In this document: one piece after another, positions 51,802 through 63,398 of the stretch | Numbering within the stretch: position 1 is the first letter of the stretch | Layout: each line of letters opens with the position of its first letter | Origin: Phytoactinopolyspora limicola | Lineage (GTDB): Bacteria > Actinomycetota > Actinomycetes > Jiangellales > Jiangellaceae | Reading direction: 5' to 3' | Assembly (NCBI RefSeq): GCF_011320225.1 | Contig: NZ_JAAOEN010000016.1 | Location: 1 to 64,000, forward strand | Length of the DNA stretch: 64,000 nucleotides | The notes under the pieces: model-generated | What the model was told of the DNA's origin: nothing | The model's database searches: none | What the model saw: the letters and a program-made list of their open reading frames with translations, nothing else | Made by a program: the position numbers and the translations under genes

Positions 51802-52580
51802 ACATTGAGAAGTCGCTCGCGCGGCGGGCGGCGCTGTATGCGGCCCTAGGTGAGCCGGCTCGGCTGGCCATCGTCGATGCCCTGGTGCCTGGCGATGCGG
51901 CGCCCGGTGAGCTTGCTGGCCGGCTCGGCCTTGGGTCCAACCTGCTGGCCCATCACCTCAAGGTTTTGGAGGCGGCCGGTGTGGTGCGCCGGACGCGGTC
52001 CGAGGGCGACCGACGTCGTACTTATGTGACGTTGGAACCGGACGCGATGATGCTGGTCGGCGGGGGCCGGTGGCTGGCCGCCGAGCCGCGGGTGGTGTCG
52101 CGGGTGGTCTTCGTCTGTACCCGTAACTCCGCTCGATCACAACTGGCGACGGCGCTGTGGTCACGGTGTGGTGGCATACCGGCCGTCTCCGCTGGCACTC
52201 GTCCGGCCGCTCAGGTGCATCCCGGTGCGGTGGCCGTCGCCCGTCGGCATGGGGTCGAGCTGAAGGCTACCCGCCCCCGCCATGTCGACCAGGTGGCGCG
52301 GGAAGGAGACCTGGTGGTGGCCGTGTGCGATTCCGCGCATGAGGAACTGCGGGAGGTGTCGCGGCTGCATTGGTCGGTGCCCGACCCCATCCGCGTCGGC
52401 ACCGATGCCGCATTCGACGGTGTACTGCGGCAGCTGGACGAACGGATCACCCGGCTGGCGGGCCTGATCGACTCCGGGCTGATTCAAGCCGGCGCGGAGG
52501 CCCGCCCGGACGAGATCGACTCCGGCCGCATCGGCCGGGTGTCCAGCACTCCGATCCGAGCTGGAGGAACAGATGGCTGA
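51798..52580 (+). CDS. ArsR repressor - low-Mr phosphatase (ArsC-like) fusion
   Basis: The 260-residue protein has an N-terminal ArsR winged helix (residues about 5-85; GEPARLAIVDALV, LGSNLLAHHLKVLEAAGVVRR) fused to a low-molecular-weight phosphatase/arsenate reductase domain (about 102-230). The CX5R loop is C107 to R113 in VCTRNSARS, and DPIRVGTDAAFDGV is near the end. The fusion couples sensing and arsenate reduction or dephosphorylation in one chain. No clear metalloid Cys pair is seen in the HTH, so the inducer-binding mode is open. It overlaps the next gene by 8 bp. Confidence 0.88.
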   Translation: MDIEKSLARRAALYAALGEPARLAIVDALVPGDAAPGELAGRLGLGSNLLAHHLKVLEAAGVVRRTRSEGDRRRTYVTLEPDAMMLVGGGRWLAAEPRVVSRVVFVCTRNSARSQLATALWSRCGGIPAVSAGTRPAAQVHPGAVAVARRHGVELKATRPRHVDQVAREGDLVVAVCDSAHEELREVSRLHWSVPDPIRVGTDAAFDGVLRQLDERITRLAGLIDSGLIQAGAEARPDEIDSGRIGRVSSTPIRAGGTDG

Positions 52581-53229
52581 GGACACGTCGAGCGGCCGGC
52601 TGGTCGTCGACATCGAACACACCCTTGACGTCGCTGCCCAGCGGCTAAGCCGGGAGTTTCGGGGGGTGCTGTCCGAGGAGACTGTCCGCCGGTTCCTCGA
52701 CTCCAGCTTCGAGCAGTTCGCGTCGACGGCGAGTATTCCGGACTATGTGCCCCTGATGACGGAGCGCTTCGCCCGACAGCGCCTGTACGCGCTGACGAAG
52801 GTGGAAGGCGCCGCGGGCGGCCAGCCGGTTGTGCTGTTCCTGTGTGTGCACAACGCGGGGCGTTCGCAGATGGCACTCGGTTTCTTCGAGCATCTCGCGG
52901 GCGGGCAGGCCGTGGCCTGGTCCGGTGGATCCGAGCCGGGGTCCGCGGTCAATCCTGTCGCGATCGAGGCGATGGCCGAACGGGGCATCGACATCAGTCG
53001 AGAGTTCCCGAAGCCGTGGACTGACGAGGTGGTTCGGGCCGCGGACGTGGTCGTCACCATGGGCTGCGGGGATGCGTGCCCGGTGTTCCCCGGCAAGCGG
53101 TACGAAGACTGGGAGCTGGCCGACCCGGCCGGCCAGGACCTCGCGGCCATCCGGCCGATCCGGGACGAGGTCGAGCGGCGTGTCCGCGACCTGCTCACCT
53201 CCCTCGCCGTCCCCCTCCCCCTCCCATGA
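52573..53229 (+). CDS. arsC: Mycothiol-type arsenate reductase / low-Mr phosphatase with N-terminal helical domain
   Basis: The 218-residue protein has an N-terminal three-helix domain (about 10-75; LSREFRGVLSEETVRRFLDS) and a low-Mr phosphatase domain with C91 and R97 in LCVHNAGRSQM, then TMGCGDACPVFPGKRYEDW and DPAGQD. The layout matches actinobacterial arsenate reductases that use mycothiol/mycoredoxin. No Acr3 or ArsB pump is adjacent. The last residues PLPLP and the TGA stop lie in the palindrome at 53217-53286. It is co-transcribed with the ArsR fusion. Confidence 0.88.
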   Translation: MAEDTSSGRLVVDIEHTLDVAAQRLSREFRGVLSEETVRRFLDSSFEQFASTASIPDYVPLMTERFARQRLYALTKVEGAAGGQPVVLFLCVHNAGRSQMALGFFEHLAGGQAVAWSGGSEPGSAVNPVAIEAMAERGIDISREFPKPWTDEVVRAADVVVTMGCGDACPVFPGKRYEDWELADPAGQDLAAIRPIRDEVERRVRDLLTSLAVPLPLP

Positions 53230-53286
53230 TCATTGGCTTTTGACTACCGGATCCGGTAGTCAAAAGCCAATGATCATGGGAGGGGG
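53217..53286. repeat. 70-bp perfect palindrome between two convergent genes
   Basis: Every base from 53217 to 53251 pairs with 53252 to 53286, with no loop. It contains the stop codons of both the arsC gene (53227-53229) and the alpha/beta hydrolase gene (53274-53276, minus strand). Both encoded proteins end Pro-Leu-Pro. Its outer part matches the element at 16418-16491. It would be a strong bidirectional terminator. Confidence 0.95.
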
Positions 53287-54239
53287 GTTGTTAGGTAGTC
53301 GGTGGCGAGTTTGATGACACCGGTGTCGAGCAAGATGCGCTGGTGTCCGAGTCCCTCGGTGGTCACCAGGTCGGTCTCGGGCCAGATCGCCGCCAGCCGA
53401 GCGCCGTCGTCATAGGGGGCTTCCTTGTCGTCGCGGTCGTGGATGATCATGGCCGGGGGGAGGTCGTCGTCGCTGGTGACGGTGAACGCGTTGAAGTCGC
53501 CCAGTGGCCGTGCGGCGAGCCTGGACAGCCGCTCGTAGAGGAACCGCCGGGTACGCGGTCCGTATCCGAGGGTGGCCTCCAGGGTGTCGAGGGTCGCGAT
53601 CGGGTCCGGGCTGGGGGCGACGAACACCAGACGAGTGGCGGTCAGGCCGTCCCGGATCGCCATCGTGGTGGTGGCACAGCCCATCGAGTGTGCGACGAGC
53701 CCGTCCGGGTGACCGTATTCGCCGACCACAGCGGTCAGGGCGGTGCTGAAGTCGATCCCGGTAGCCCGGCCCGCCCCAACCATCCCTGGTGACGAGTCGC
53801 CATGACTGGGGACGTCGAACGACACCACCCGGCAGCCGGCCTCGATGAGTGGGTTCACGAATGCGCCCAGTTGGCCCCGCCAGCCTCCCCAGCCATGGAC
53901 GAGGTACACCGTCGGACCCGCGGTCGCGGATGCTGTTGGGGTGGATGCGTCGTTCGACGTCGAGTCGATGACCGAGGTGGGTGTCGGCACCCAGGTCTCC
54001 ACGGCGATGGTGGTGCCGTCGGGGAGCTTCACCGAGGTCCGCGTTCCGGGGAATGGACGATTGTCCTGCCGGCGTCCACGGTTGGAAGGCAGAGTGCACC
54101 AGAGGCGTAGACTCCACCGCCCGGCCACGCGCGGCGCGACGCGTTCGAGTACCGAGAACGCGGCGCGGATGGCGATCAATCGACGGCTGTTCTTAGTACG
54201 AACGATCGTGCTTTTTTGGGATACGGCGGAGACGGTCAT
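53274..54239 (-). CDS. Alpha/beta hydrolase (serine hydrolase)
   Basis: The 321-residue protein is an alpha/beta hydrolase: VYLVHGWGGWRGQL (oxyanion region), nucleophile Ser in LVAHSMGCATTT, HDRDDKEAPYDDG (Asp) and EGLGHQRIL (His). The N-terminal 60 residues are a basic, amphipathic extension, perhaps a membrane-associated stretch. ATG 54239 has a GGAAGG site. It lies 43 bp after the TetR gene and probably shares its transcript. Substrate unknown. Confidence 0.88.
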   Translation of the reverse strand: MTVSAVSQKSTIVRTKNSRRLIAIRAAFSVLERVAPRVAGRWSLRLWCTLPSNRGRRQDNRPFPGTRTSVKLPDGTTIAVETWVPTPTSVIDSTSNDASTPTASATAGPTVYLVHGWGGWRGQLGAFVNPLIEAGCRVVSFDVPSHGDSSPGMVGAGRATGIDFSTALTAVVGEYGHPDGLVAHSMGCATTTMAIRDGLTATRLVFVAPSPDPIATLDTLEATLGYGPRTRRFLYERLSRLAARPLGDFNAFTVTSDDDLPPAMIIHDRDDKEAPYDDGARLAAIWPETDLVTTEGLGHQRILLDTGVIKLATDYLTTPLP

Positions 54240-54282
54240 GACGGTCCTTCCGGAATAGCGCAGGGGCGCCGAGTCGGGTGGG

Positions 54283-54954
54283 TCAGGTCTGGTGGTGACG
54301 TGATGGGATCCGGACGGCATCGAGTAGTACCTCGAACGCGCGCCTTGCTCGGGCTTCGGCGGATTGGTCGTTCAGGAGTCGGTGAGAGTGATAAAAGGCG
54401 AGCATGACGCCGTTGAGATCATGAGTGAACTGGTAGGGGTCGGCGTCGGCCCGGAAATGGCGCTCGGTAATGCCGGTTCGGAAGACCTGTGCGATAGTGT
54501 CGTCCAGATCACGATGATCTTGAACGAGTTGGTCGCGGACCGGCCCTGGCTGCTCGTCGAGCTCGGTGGCCGCCTTGACGAACAGGCATCCGCCGGGCTG
54601 GCGGACAATCCCACACTCAAGCCAATTCTCGAAGAGAGCGCGGACTCTGGGTTCGCCGCGCCGTTCGGCCAGGGTCGGCCGGATGACGGTATCGATGAAA
54701 TCGGAGCGCGCCGCATCGAGGACGGCCAACTGGAGCCCTTCCTTCGACCGGAAATGAGCGAACAAGCCGCTCTTGGACATGCCGCTGACCAGGGCGAGAT
54801 GGCCGATGCTCAACCCGTTGAGTCCGACCTCGTAGGCGGTCTGGACACCATGGTGGAGGATGATCCGTCGAGTCTCGGCGCCTTTGGAGCCCGAGGCGTC
54901 GCCAGGTTCGCCGGCTCGAATCTTCCGGCCACCAGACGACTGGATCTTACTCAC
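54283..54954 (-). CDS. TetR family transcriptional regulator
   Basis: The 223-residue protein has a TetR HTH (LNGLSIGHLALVSGMSKSGLFAHFRSKEGLQLAVLD) and a C-terminal domain like the YxaF/LmrA group (ENWLECGIVRQPGGCLFVKA). GTG 54954 is chosen because TATCGT lies 7 nt upstream; GTG 54963 sits inside that box. It probably controls itself and the downstream hydrolase. Confidence 0.9.
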   Translation of the reverse strand: MSKIQSSGGRKIRAGEPGDASGSKGAETRRIILHHGVQTAYEVGLNGLSIGHLALVSGMSKSGLFAHFRSKEGLQLAVLDAARSDFIDTVIRPTLAERRGEPRVRALFENWLECGIVRQPGGCLFVKAATELDEQPGPVRDQLVQDHRDLDDTIAQVFRTGITERHFRADADPYQFTHDLNGVMLAFYHSHRLLNDQSAEARARRAFEVLLDAVRIPSRHHQT

Positions 54955-54961
54955 GTGGCTC

Positions 54962-54967
54962 ACGATA
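54962..54967 (-). promoter_or_regulatory. Leaderless-type -10 box (TATCGT) of the TetR gene
   Basis: TATCGT on the minus strand is followed by 7 nt and the GTG at 54954. Confidence 0.55.
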
Positions 54968-55080
54968 GCACGCTCGTTCGTTTCAGCAATGGCCGCATCG
55001 ACCGGCCCCGGGTGTTCGGCCCGGCGCCGCTGCGAGGATACGTGGGGTCTCGCCGGCACCGGCATGGGAAGCTGGGACGC

Positions 55081-58424
<3,344 letters not shown>

Positions 58425-58474
58425 AACGCGCGGGTTCTCAACCTGGATCCTCGCGTCGACGTGGGTGTTGCGCT

Positions 58475-58480
58475 TACGGT
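58475..58480 (+). promoter_or_regulatory. Leaderless-type -10 box (TACGGT) of the CapA-like gene
   Basis: TACGGT is followed by 6 nt and the GTG at 58487. No ribosome binding site is present. Confidence 0.55.
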
Positions 58481-58486
58481 GGAGAC

Positions 58487-59611
58487 GTGGGTGACCGGCA
58501 CCTGCTGATGTTCTTCTGCGGTGACGTCATGATGGGCCGTGGAGTAGACCAGATTCTGCCCAATGCCGGCGATCCGCAGCTGATGGAGCCGTTCATGCGA
58601 GACGCGCGGGCCTACGTCGATCTCGCCGAAAAGGTCAGTGGTCCCATCCAGGCCCCAGTGGCTTTCGAATGGCCCTGGGGTGACGTCCTGCCGCTGCTCG
58701 ACGGGCTGGCGCCACACCTGCGGGTGATGAACCTCGAGACGACCATCACCCGCAGTGCGACGTTCGACCCCAACAAGTCGGTGCACTATCGGATGAGCCC
58801 GGGCAACGTCGCCGCCCTGGCCGCCGCCCGGCCCGACGTCTGTGTACTGGCCAACAACCACGTCCTCGACTTCGGCCAGGCTGGTCTGGTCGAGACGTTG
58901 GACGTCTTGGACCGCGCGGGTCTGGCGACGGTGGGTGCCGGCCTTGACCTCGACTCGGCAACCAGGCCGTCGGTGCTGACCACCCGGGCCGGCGGCCGGG
59001 TCGCCGTGTTGTCGTTCGGCGCACGATCCAGCGGAATCCCACCCGACTGGCGGGCCGGGCCGGGGCGGCCTGGTGTGGTCACCGGGGATCTTCGCGGTAG
59101 TGCGGCTGCGGCGCTCATCGACCGCATCGCTTCGGTCAAGCGCGCCGGGATGGTGGTCGTGGTATCGGTGCACTGGGGTGGCAACTGGGGGTACGACGTT
59201 CCCGCGGAGCAGACGGACTTCGCCCGCCGGATGATCGACGCGGGCGCCGACGTGGTGCACGGGCACTCGTCGCACCATCCTCGCCCCGTCGGGGTCTATC
59301 GAGGCCGGATGATCTTGTACGGCTGTGGCGACCTGATCAACGACTACGAGGGGATCAGCGGCCACGAAGAGTATCGCGACGAGTTGCGTTTGCTGTACCT
59401 GGCCCGGATCGAGGCGAGCACCGGTGCATTGGTGCGGCTGTGGATGTTGCCCATGCGGTCGCGCCGGATGCGGCTGGAACGGGCCGCCGGCGCCGACATA
59501 GCCTGGCTGGCGTCGAAACTCGACGAGGTCAGCGCCGACCACGGTGCGGGTGTCGCGATCTCCACCGTGCGGGCCCCCGGTGGTCCGATGCCGGCGCTGG
59601 TGCTCGTGTGA
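58487..59611 (+). CDS. CapA/PgsA-family metallophosphatase-fold protein
   Basis: The 374-residue protein has CapA features: MFFCGDVMMGRG (metal Asp), VMNLETTIT, VLANNHVLDFGQAGLVETL, VVVSVHWGGNWG and VHGHSSHHPRPVGVYRGR. In Bacillus, PgsA/CapA is needed for poly-gamma-glutamate export; no pgsBC genes are here and there is no membrane anchor, so it is a cytosolic relative of unknown substrate. GTG 58487 fits the TACGGT box. Confidence 0.88.
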   Translation: MGDRHLLMFFCGDVMMGRGVDQILPNAGDPQLMEPFMRDARAYVDLAEKVSGPIQAPVAFEWPWGDVLPLLDGLAPHLRVMNLETTITRSATFDPNKSVHYRMSPGNVAALAAARPDVCVLANNHVLDFGQAGLVETLDVLDRAGLATVGAGLDLDSATRPSVLTTRAGGRVAVLSFGARSSGIPPDWRAGPGRPGVVTGDLRGSAAAALIDRIASVKRAGMVVVVSVHWGGNWGYDVPAEQTDFARRMIDAGADVVHGHSSHHPRPVGVYRGRMILYGCGDLINDYEGISGHEEYRDELRLLYLARIEASTGALVRLWMLPMRSRRMRLERAAGADIAWLASKLDEVSADHGAGVAISTVRAPGGPMPALVLV

Positions 59612-59725
59612 TTCCCGGCGCATGGGAAGCCGGCGTCACGATCGGCGGCTGGTTCGCGTTGTCGCGTCGTGTTGTCGGGCCGTTGGGGTAACGTCGCCGA
59701 CAGGCAATGGACGGGAGGTCGCCGC

Positions 59726-61888
59726 ATGGAACAGGGCATCGTCGGCGCCACGGGTGCGCCGGCTCAGCCGTCCGATCCGGATCAAGCTCTCCGGGCCGAA
59801 GCCGAGGCGCTGCTGGGTCGGCTGGTCGGCGCCTCGGGTGCGTCGTTCCGGGACGGTCAATGGGACGCGGTCCGAGACCTCGTCGCCCACCGCCGCCGGG
59901 TGCTGGTGGTCCAGCGCACCGGGTGGGGCAAGTCGGCGGTGTACTTCGTCGCCACTGGACTGCTGCGGGCGCGCGGGCTCGGCCCCACCGTCATCGTCTC
60001 GCCGTTGCTTGCCTTGATGCGGGACCAGGTCGCGGCCGCCGAGCGGGCCGGCATCCGGGCGGTCACCATCAATTCCTCGAATGCCGACGAGTGGGGTGAG
60101 GTCGCCAAGGCATTGGCCGAAGACGCCGTCGACGTGTTGCTGGTGAGCCCGGAGCGGCTGAACAACCCACGCTTCCGGGAGGAGCAGCTACCGGCGCTGG
60201 CCAGTGGCGCAGGGTTGATCGTCGTCGACGAGGCGCATTGTGTCTCCGACTGGGGGCACGATTTCCGGCCCGACTACCGGCGTATCCGCGACCTGCTCGA
60301 CACCCTGGCCACCGGTACACCGGTCCTCGCCACCACCGCGACGGCTAACGCCCGGGTGGTCGCCGACGTCGCCGAGCAGTTGGGCAGTGGCGGCGCCGAG
60401 GTGCGGACGCTGCGCGGTTCACTCGCCCGCGACAGCCTGCGGCTCGGCGTGTTGCGCCTGCCGGCGTCCGACCAGCGGCTCGGCTGGCTGATCGCCCACT
60501 TGACCGAGCTGCCTGGGAGCGGCATCGTCTACGCGCTGACGGTCTCGGCCGCGGAAGACACCGCGGCCCTGTTGCGTGAGGCCGGCCACGACGTCCGCGC
60601 CTACACGGGCCGCACCGACCCGGCCGAGCGGATCGAGGCCGAGCGTGCGTTGCTGCACAACGAGGTCAAGGCCCTCGTGGCTACCAGTGCGCTGGGTATG
60701 GGGTTCGACAAACCGGACCTCGGATTCGTGGTGCACCTCGGCGCGCCGCCGTCGCCAGTGGCGTATTACCAGCAGGTGGGCCGCGCCGGGCGGGCTACCG
60801 AGCGGGCCGACGTGTTGTTGCTGCCCGGCGAGCAAGACAAAGACATCTGGCATTACTTCGCCACCGTGTCGATGCCGCGGCCGGAGCAGGCTGAGGCGGT
60901 CATCGCGGCGCTGGGTGAGGCTGGGCAGCCTATGTCGACGGCGGCTCTGGAGACGGTTGCCGACGTGCGGCGGACCCGGCTGGAGCTGCTGCTCAAGGTG
61001 CTCGATGTCGATGGCGCGGTGCGGCGGGTACGTGGCGGTTGGGAGGCCACCGGCCAACCATGGGTGTATGACGCCGAGCGTTACGCCCGTGTCGCGGCCG
61101 CCCGCGAACACGAGGCCGATCTGATGCTGGCCTACCAGCGCGGCGACCGATGCCGGATGGCGTTCCTGCAGGAGGTCTTGGACGACCCCGAGGCGGCCGA
61201 CTGCGGCCGGTGCGATGTGTGCGCCGGTGCGTGGTACGAGTCGTCGGTTCCCGACGACGCCCGGGCCAGCGCCCGCGTCACGTTGCAGCGCGCCGGGGTG
61301 CCGATCGAACCGCGGGCGCAATGGCCAACCGGTATGGACCGGCTCGGCATCGACGCCCGGGGCAAGATCGGCGAGGCGGATCGGGTCGAGCCCGGCCGCG
61401 CGGTCGCCCGGCTCACCGACCTCGGATGGGGGCAACGCCTGCGCGAGCTTCTGGGGTCCCCGGACGCGCCGGCGGACGAGGCGCTGTTGGCTGCCTGCGT
61501 CGATGTTCTGCGGGTGTGGGACTGGGAGCGGCGTCCGCACGCGGTGGCCTGGCTGCCGTCACGTACCCGTTCGCAACTCATTCAGTCCGTGGCCGGGCAC
61601 TTGGCGTCCGTCGGCCGGCTAGCCGATCTGGGCCCCTTGCAGGTGGCGCCTGGCGGACCCGACGGTGAACCGGGCGGCAACAGCGCGTTCCGACTGGCTG
61701 ACGTTTGGGGCCGCTGGACCGCGGACGACACCATGCGCGCCACCCTGGCCGAACTCGATCCGGAGCCGGTGGTTCTGCTCGTGGACGACCTCATCGACTC
61801 CCGCTGGACCATCACTGTCGCGGGCCGTGCTCTGCGGCAGACCGGAGCCGGACAGGTGCTGCCGTTCGCCTTGGCGGTCGCGGGCTGA
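59726..61888 (+). CDS. RecQ-family helicase with C-terminal phosphoribosyltransferase-like domain
   Basis: The 720-residue protein has Walker A VQRTGWGKSAVYF (K69), DEAH box VVDEAHCVSDWGHDFRPDY, ATSALGMGFDKPDLGFVVH and YYQQVGRAGRATER, then a zinc-type Cys cluster (DCGRCDVCAG). The last 130 residues are not RecQ: they include VVLLVDDLIDSRWTITVAG, matching a PRPP-binding loop, and GAGQVLPFALA. The fusion suggests a helicase guided or regulated by a PRPP or nucleotide-like ligand (inference). ATG 59726 has GGGAGG 7 nt upstream. Confidence 0.9.
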   Translation: MEQGIVGATGAPAQPSDPDQALRAEAEALLGRLVGASGASFRDGQWDAVRDLVAHRRRVLVVQRTGWGKSAVYFVATGLLRARGLGPTVIVSPLLALMRDQVAAAERAGIRAVTINSSNADEWGEVAKALAEDAVDVLLVSPERLNNPRFREEQLPALASGAGLIVVDEAHCVSDWGHDFRPDYRRIRDLLDTLATGTPVLATTATANARVVADVAEQLGSGGAEVRTLRGSLARDSLRLGVLRLPASDQRLGWLIAHLTELPGSGIVYALTVSAAEDTAALLREAGHDVRAYTGRTDPAERIEAERALLHNEVKALVATSALGMGFDKPDLGFVVHLGAPPSPVAYYQQVGRAGRATERADVLLLPGEQDKDIWHYFATVSMPRPEQAEAVIAALGEAGQPMSTAALETVADVRRTRLELLLKVLDVDGAVRRVRGGWEATGQPWVYDAERYARVAAAREHEADLMLAYQRGDRCRMAFLQEVLDDPEAADCGRCDVCAGAWYESSVPDDARASARVTLQRAGVPIEPRAQWPTGMDRLGIDARGKIGEADRVEPGRAVARLTDLGWGQRLRELLGSPDAPADEALLAACVDVLRVWDWERRPHAVAWLPSRTRSQLIQSVAGHLASVGRLADLGPLQVAPGGPDGEPGGNSAFRLADVWGRWTADDTMRATLAELDPEPVVLLVDDLIDSRWTITVAGRALRQTGAGQVLPFALAVAG

Positions 61889-61931
61889 ACAAGGGTCGGT
61901 TCGTCATGTCAACAACGGTCGTGCGACCGGG

Positions 61932-63389
61932 TTACATCTCCGCCGCCGCCCGGCGTCGGTCCCACAGTTCGGCCGCGGCCAGGAGAGCGGGTGTCGGGGC
62001 GGGTTCGAGTTCCGCGTCTGTCGACCGCCGTGGTTGTGGGTGTTCACCGACGCCGCTGGCTGCGAGTATTGCCGCGCCGGTCGCCGAGGCGCTGCGGACG
62101 TCGATCCGCCGGACCGGGCGGGAGAGTATGTCGGCGGCCATGGCGGACAGTAGCGGCGCGCGCCACCCACCACCGCTGAGGGTGACCGTTGCGGCGTCGT
62201 CGGTTCCATCGATGCCGAGCAGGTCGAACGCATGCCGGATCGAGAACAACACGCCCTCGATCGCAGCCCGGGCTAGGTCCGCACGGGTCGTGGTGGTGCC
62301 TGCTCCGAGCCAGCCCCCGTGGCTGGTGGGGGAGGCAACAGCTCCGCGCTCACCGGTGAGGAACGGCAGGAACGACACCCCACCGGCACCGGCGGAGGCC
62401 TCAGCGGCGGTTGATACCAGCTCCGCCCACGTCAGCCCGAGCACCTCGGCGGCCCATTCGAGTGCCAACCCACCGTTCTGCAGCGCCGCCATCGCGTACC
62501 AGGAGTCACCGGCGTCGGCGTACAGATGTACTGACCGATCCCGACGCCCCGCGGCGGGGGAGGCCCGGACGGACAGAACCTGTGCGCCCGTCCCAAAGTT
62601 GATCAAGATGTCGGCCGGCTGACGAGCACCGAGGGCGAGCAATGCGGCCGCTGTGTCGCCAGCTCCGGTAACGACGGGGACGTCCGTCGAGGCACCGGCC
62701 ACCAGCCGGCCCAGCCAGCCGGTTCGGCCCACCACCTCGGCGCTGGGCGCCACGGCGGGCAGCAGCCGGGCCGGTACTCCGACCGCTGCGCATACCCCGC
62801 TGGCCCAGGTGTCGTCGAAGAGGTCCCAGAGCAGGGTGGCCGACGCGTCGCTGCGCTCGGTGACCGCACGTGCGGCCACCGGCTCGTCCAGCAGGCTGGC
62901 CCGCACGGCATCCTTGACCGGTAGCGCCACCGCCGCCCTGTTCACGACGTCCGGGTGGTGTTCGGCGAGCCAGGCCAGGATCGGCCCGGTCATCCCCGGC
63001 ACGATGGGGTTGGCCAGCCGGTCCCGGTCGGTGGATGGCAGTTCGTGCCACCGCTGCGCCTCCGCCGCGGCACGCCGGTCCGGCCACAGGATGGCTGGCG
63101 CCACCGCGGTGCCGGTGTCGTCGCACAACACCACGCCATGCATCTGCCCGGCGATGCCGATGGCGGCGACGTCGACGTGGGCCAAATCCGCCCCGATGCG
63201 CGTTGCCGCTGATGCTGCCGCGGCTGTCCAGGTGTGCGGGTCAGTCTCCGCGTGTCCGGGGGCGGGGGTCAGCACGGTGTACGGTTCTTCCGCCGCGACC
63301 AACGTGTGTCCGTCGAGCCCGAGCAGCACCAGCTTGAGACCGCTGGTGCCGACATCGAGCCCCAGATAGGCGACCGGGCGGGGTATCAC
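61932..63389 (-). CDS. xylB: Xylulokinase (FGGY family)
   Basis: The 485-residue kinase has the FGGY fold: YLGLDVGTSGLKLVLL (ATP loop), IGIAGQMHGVVL (substrate loop typical of XylB), ILWPDRRAAAEA, VVTGAGDTAAALLALG, FGTGAQVLSV and LSGGGWRAPLL. It phosphorylates D-xylulose to feed the pentose phosphate pathway. No xylose isomerase is adjacent. The GTG at 63389 follows the upstream stop by 9 bp. Confidence 0.9.
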   Translation of the reverse strand: MIPRPVAYLGLDVGTSGLKLVLLGLDGHTLVAAEEPYTVLTPAPGHAETDPHTWTAAAASAATRIGADLAHVDVAAIGIAGQMHGVVLCDDTGTAVAPAILWPDRRAAAEAQRWHELPSTDRDRLANPIVPGMTGPILAWLAEHHPDVVNRAAVALPVKDAVRASLLDEPVAARAVTERSDASATLLWDLFDDTWASGVCAAVGVPARLLPAVAPSAEVVGRTGWLGRLVAGASTDVPVVTGAGDTAAALLALGARQPADILINFGTGAQVLSVRASPAAGRRDRSVHLYADAGDSWYAMAALQNGGLALEWAAEVLGLTWAELVSTAAEASAGAGGVSFLPFLTGERGAVASPTSHGGWLGAGTTTTRADLARAAIEGVLFSIRHAFDLLGIDGTDDAATVTLSGGGWRAPLLSAMAADILSRPVRRIDVRSASATGAAILAASGVGEHPQPRRSTDAELEPAPTPALLAAAELWDRRRAAAEM

Positions 63390-63398
63390 CGGTGCCGC

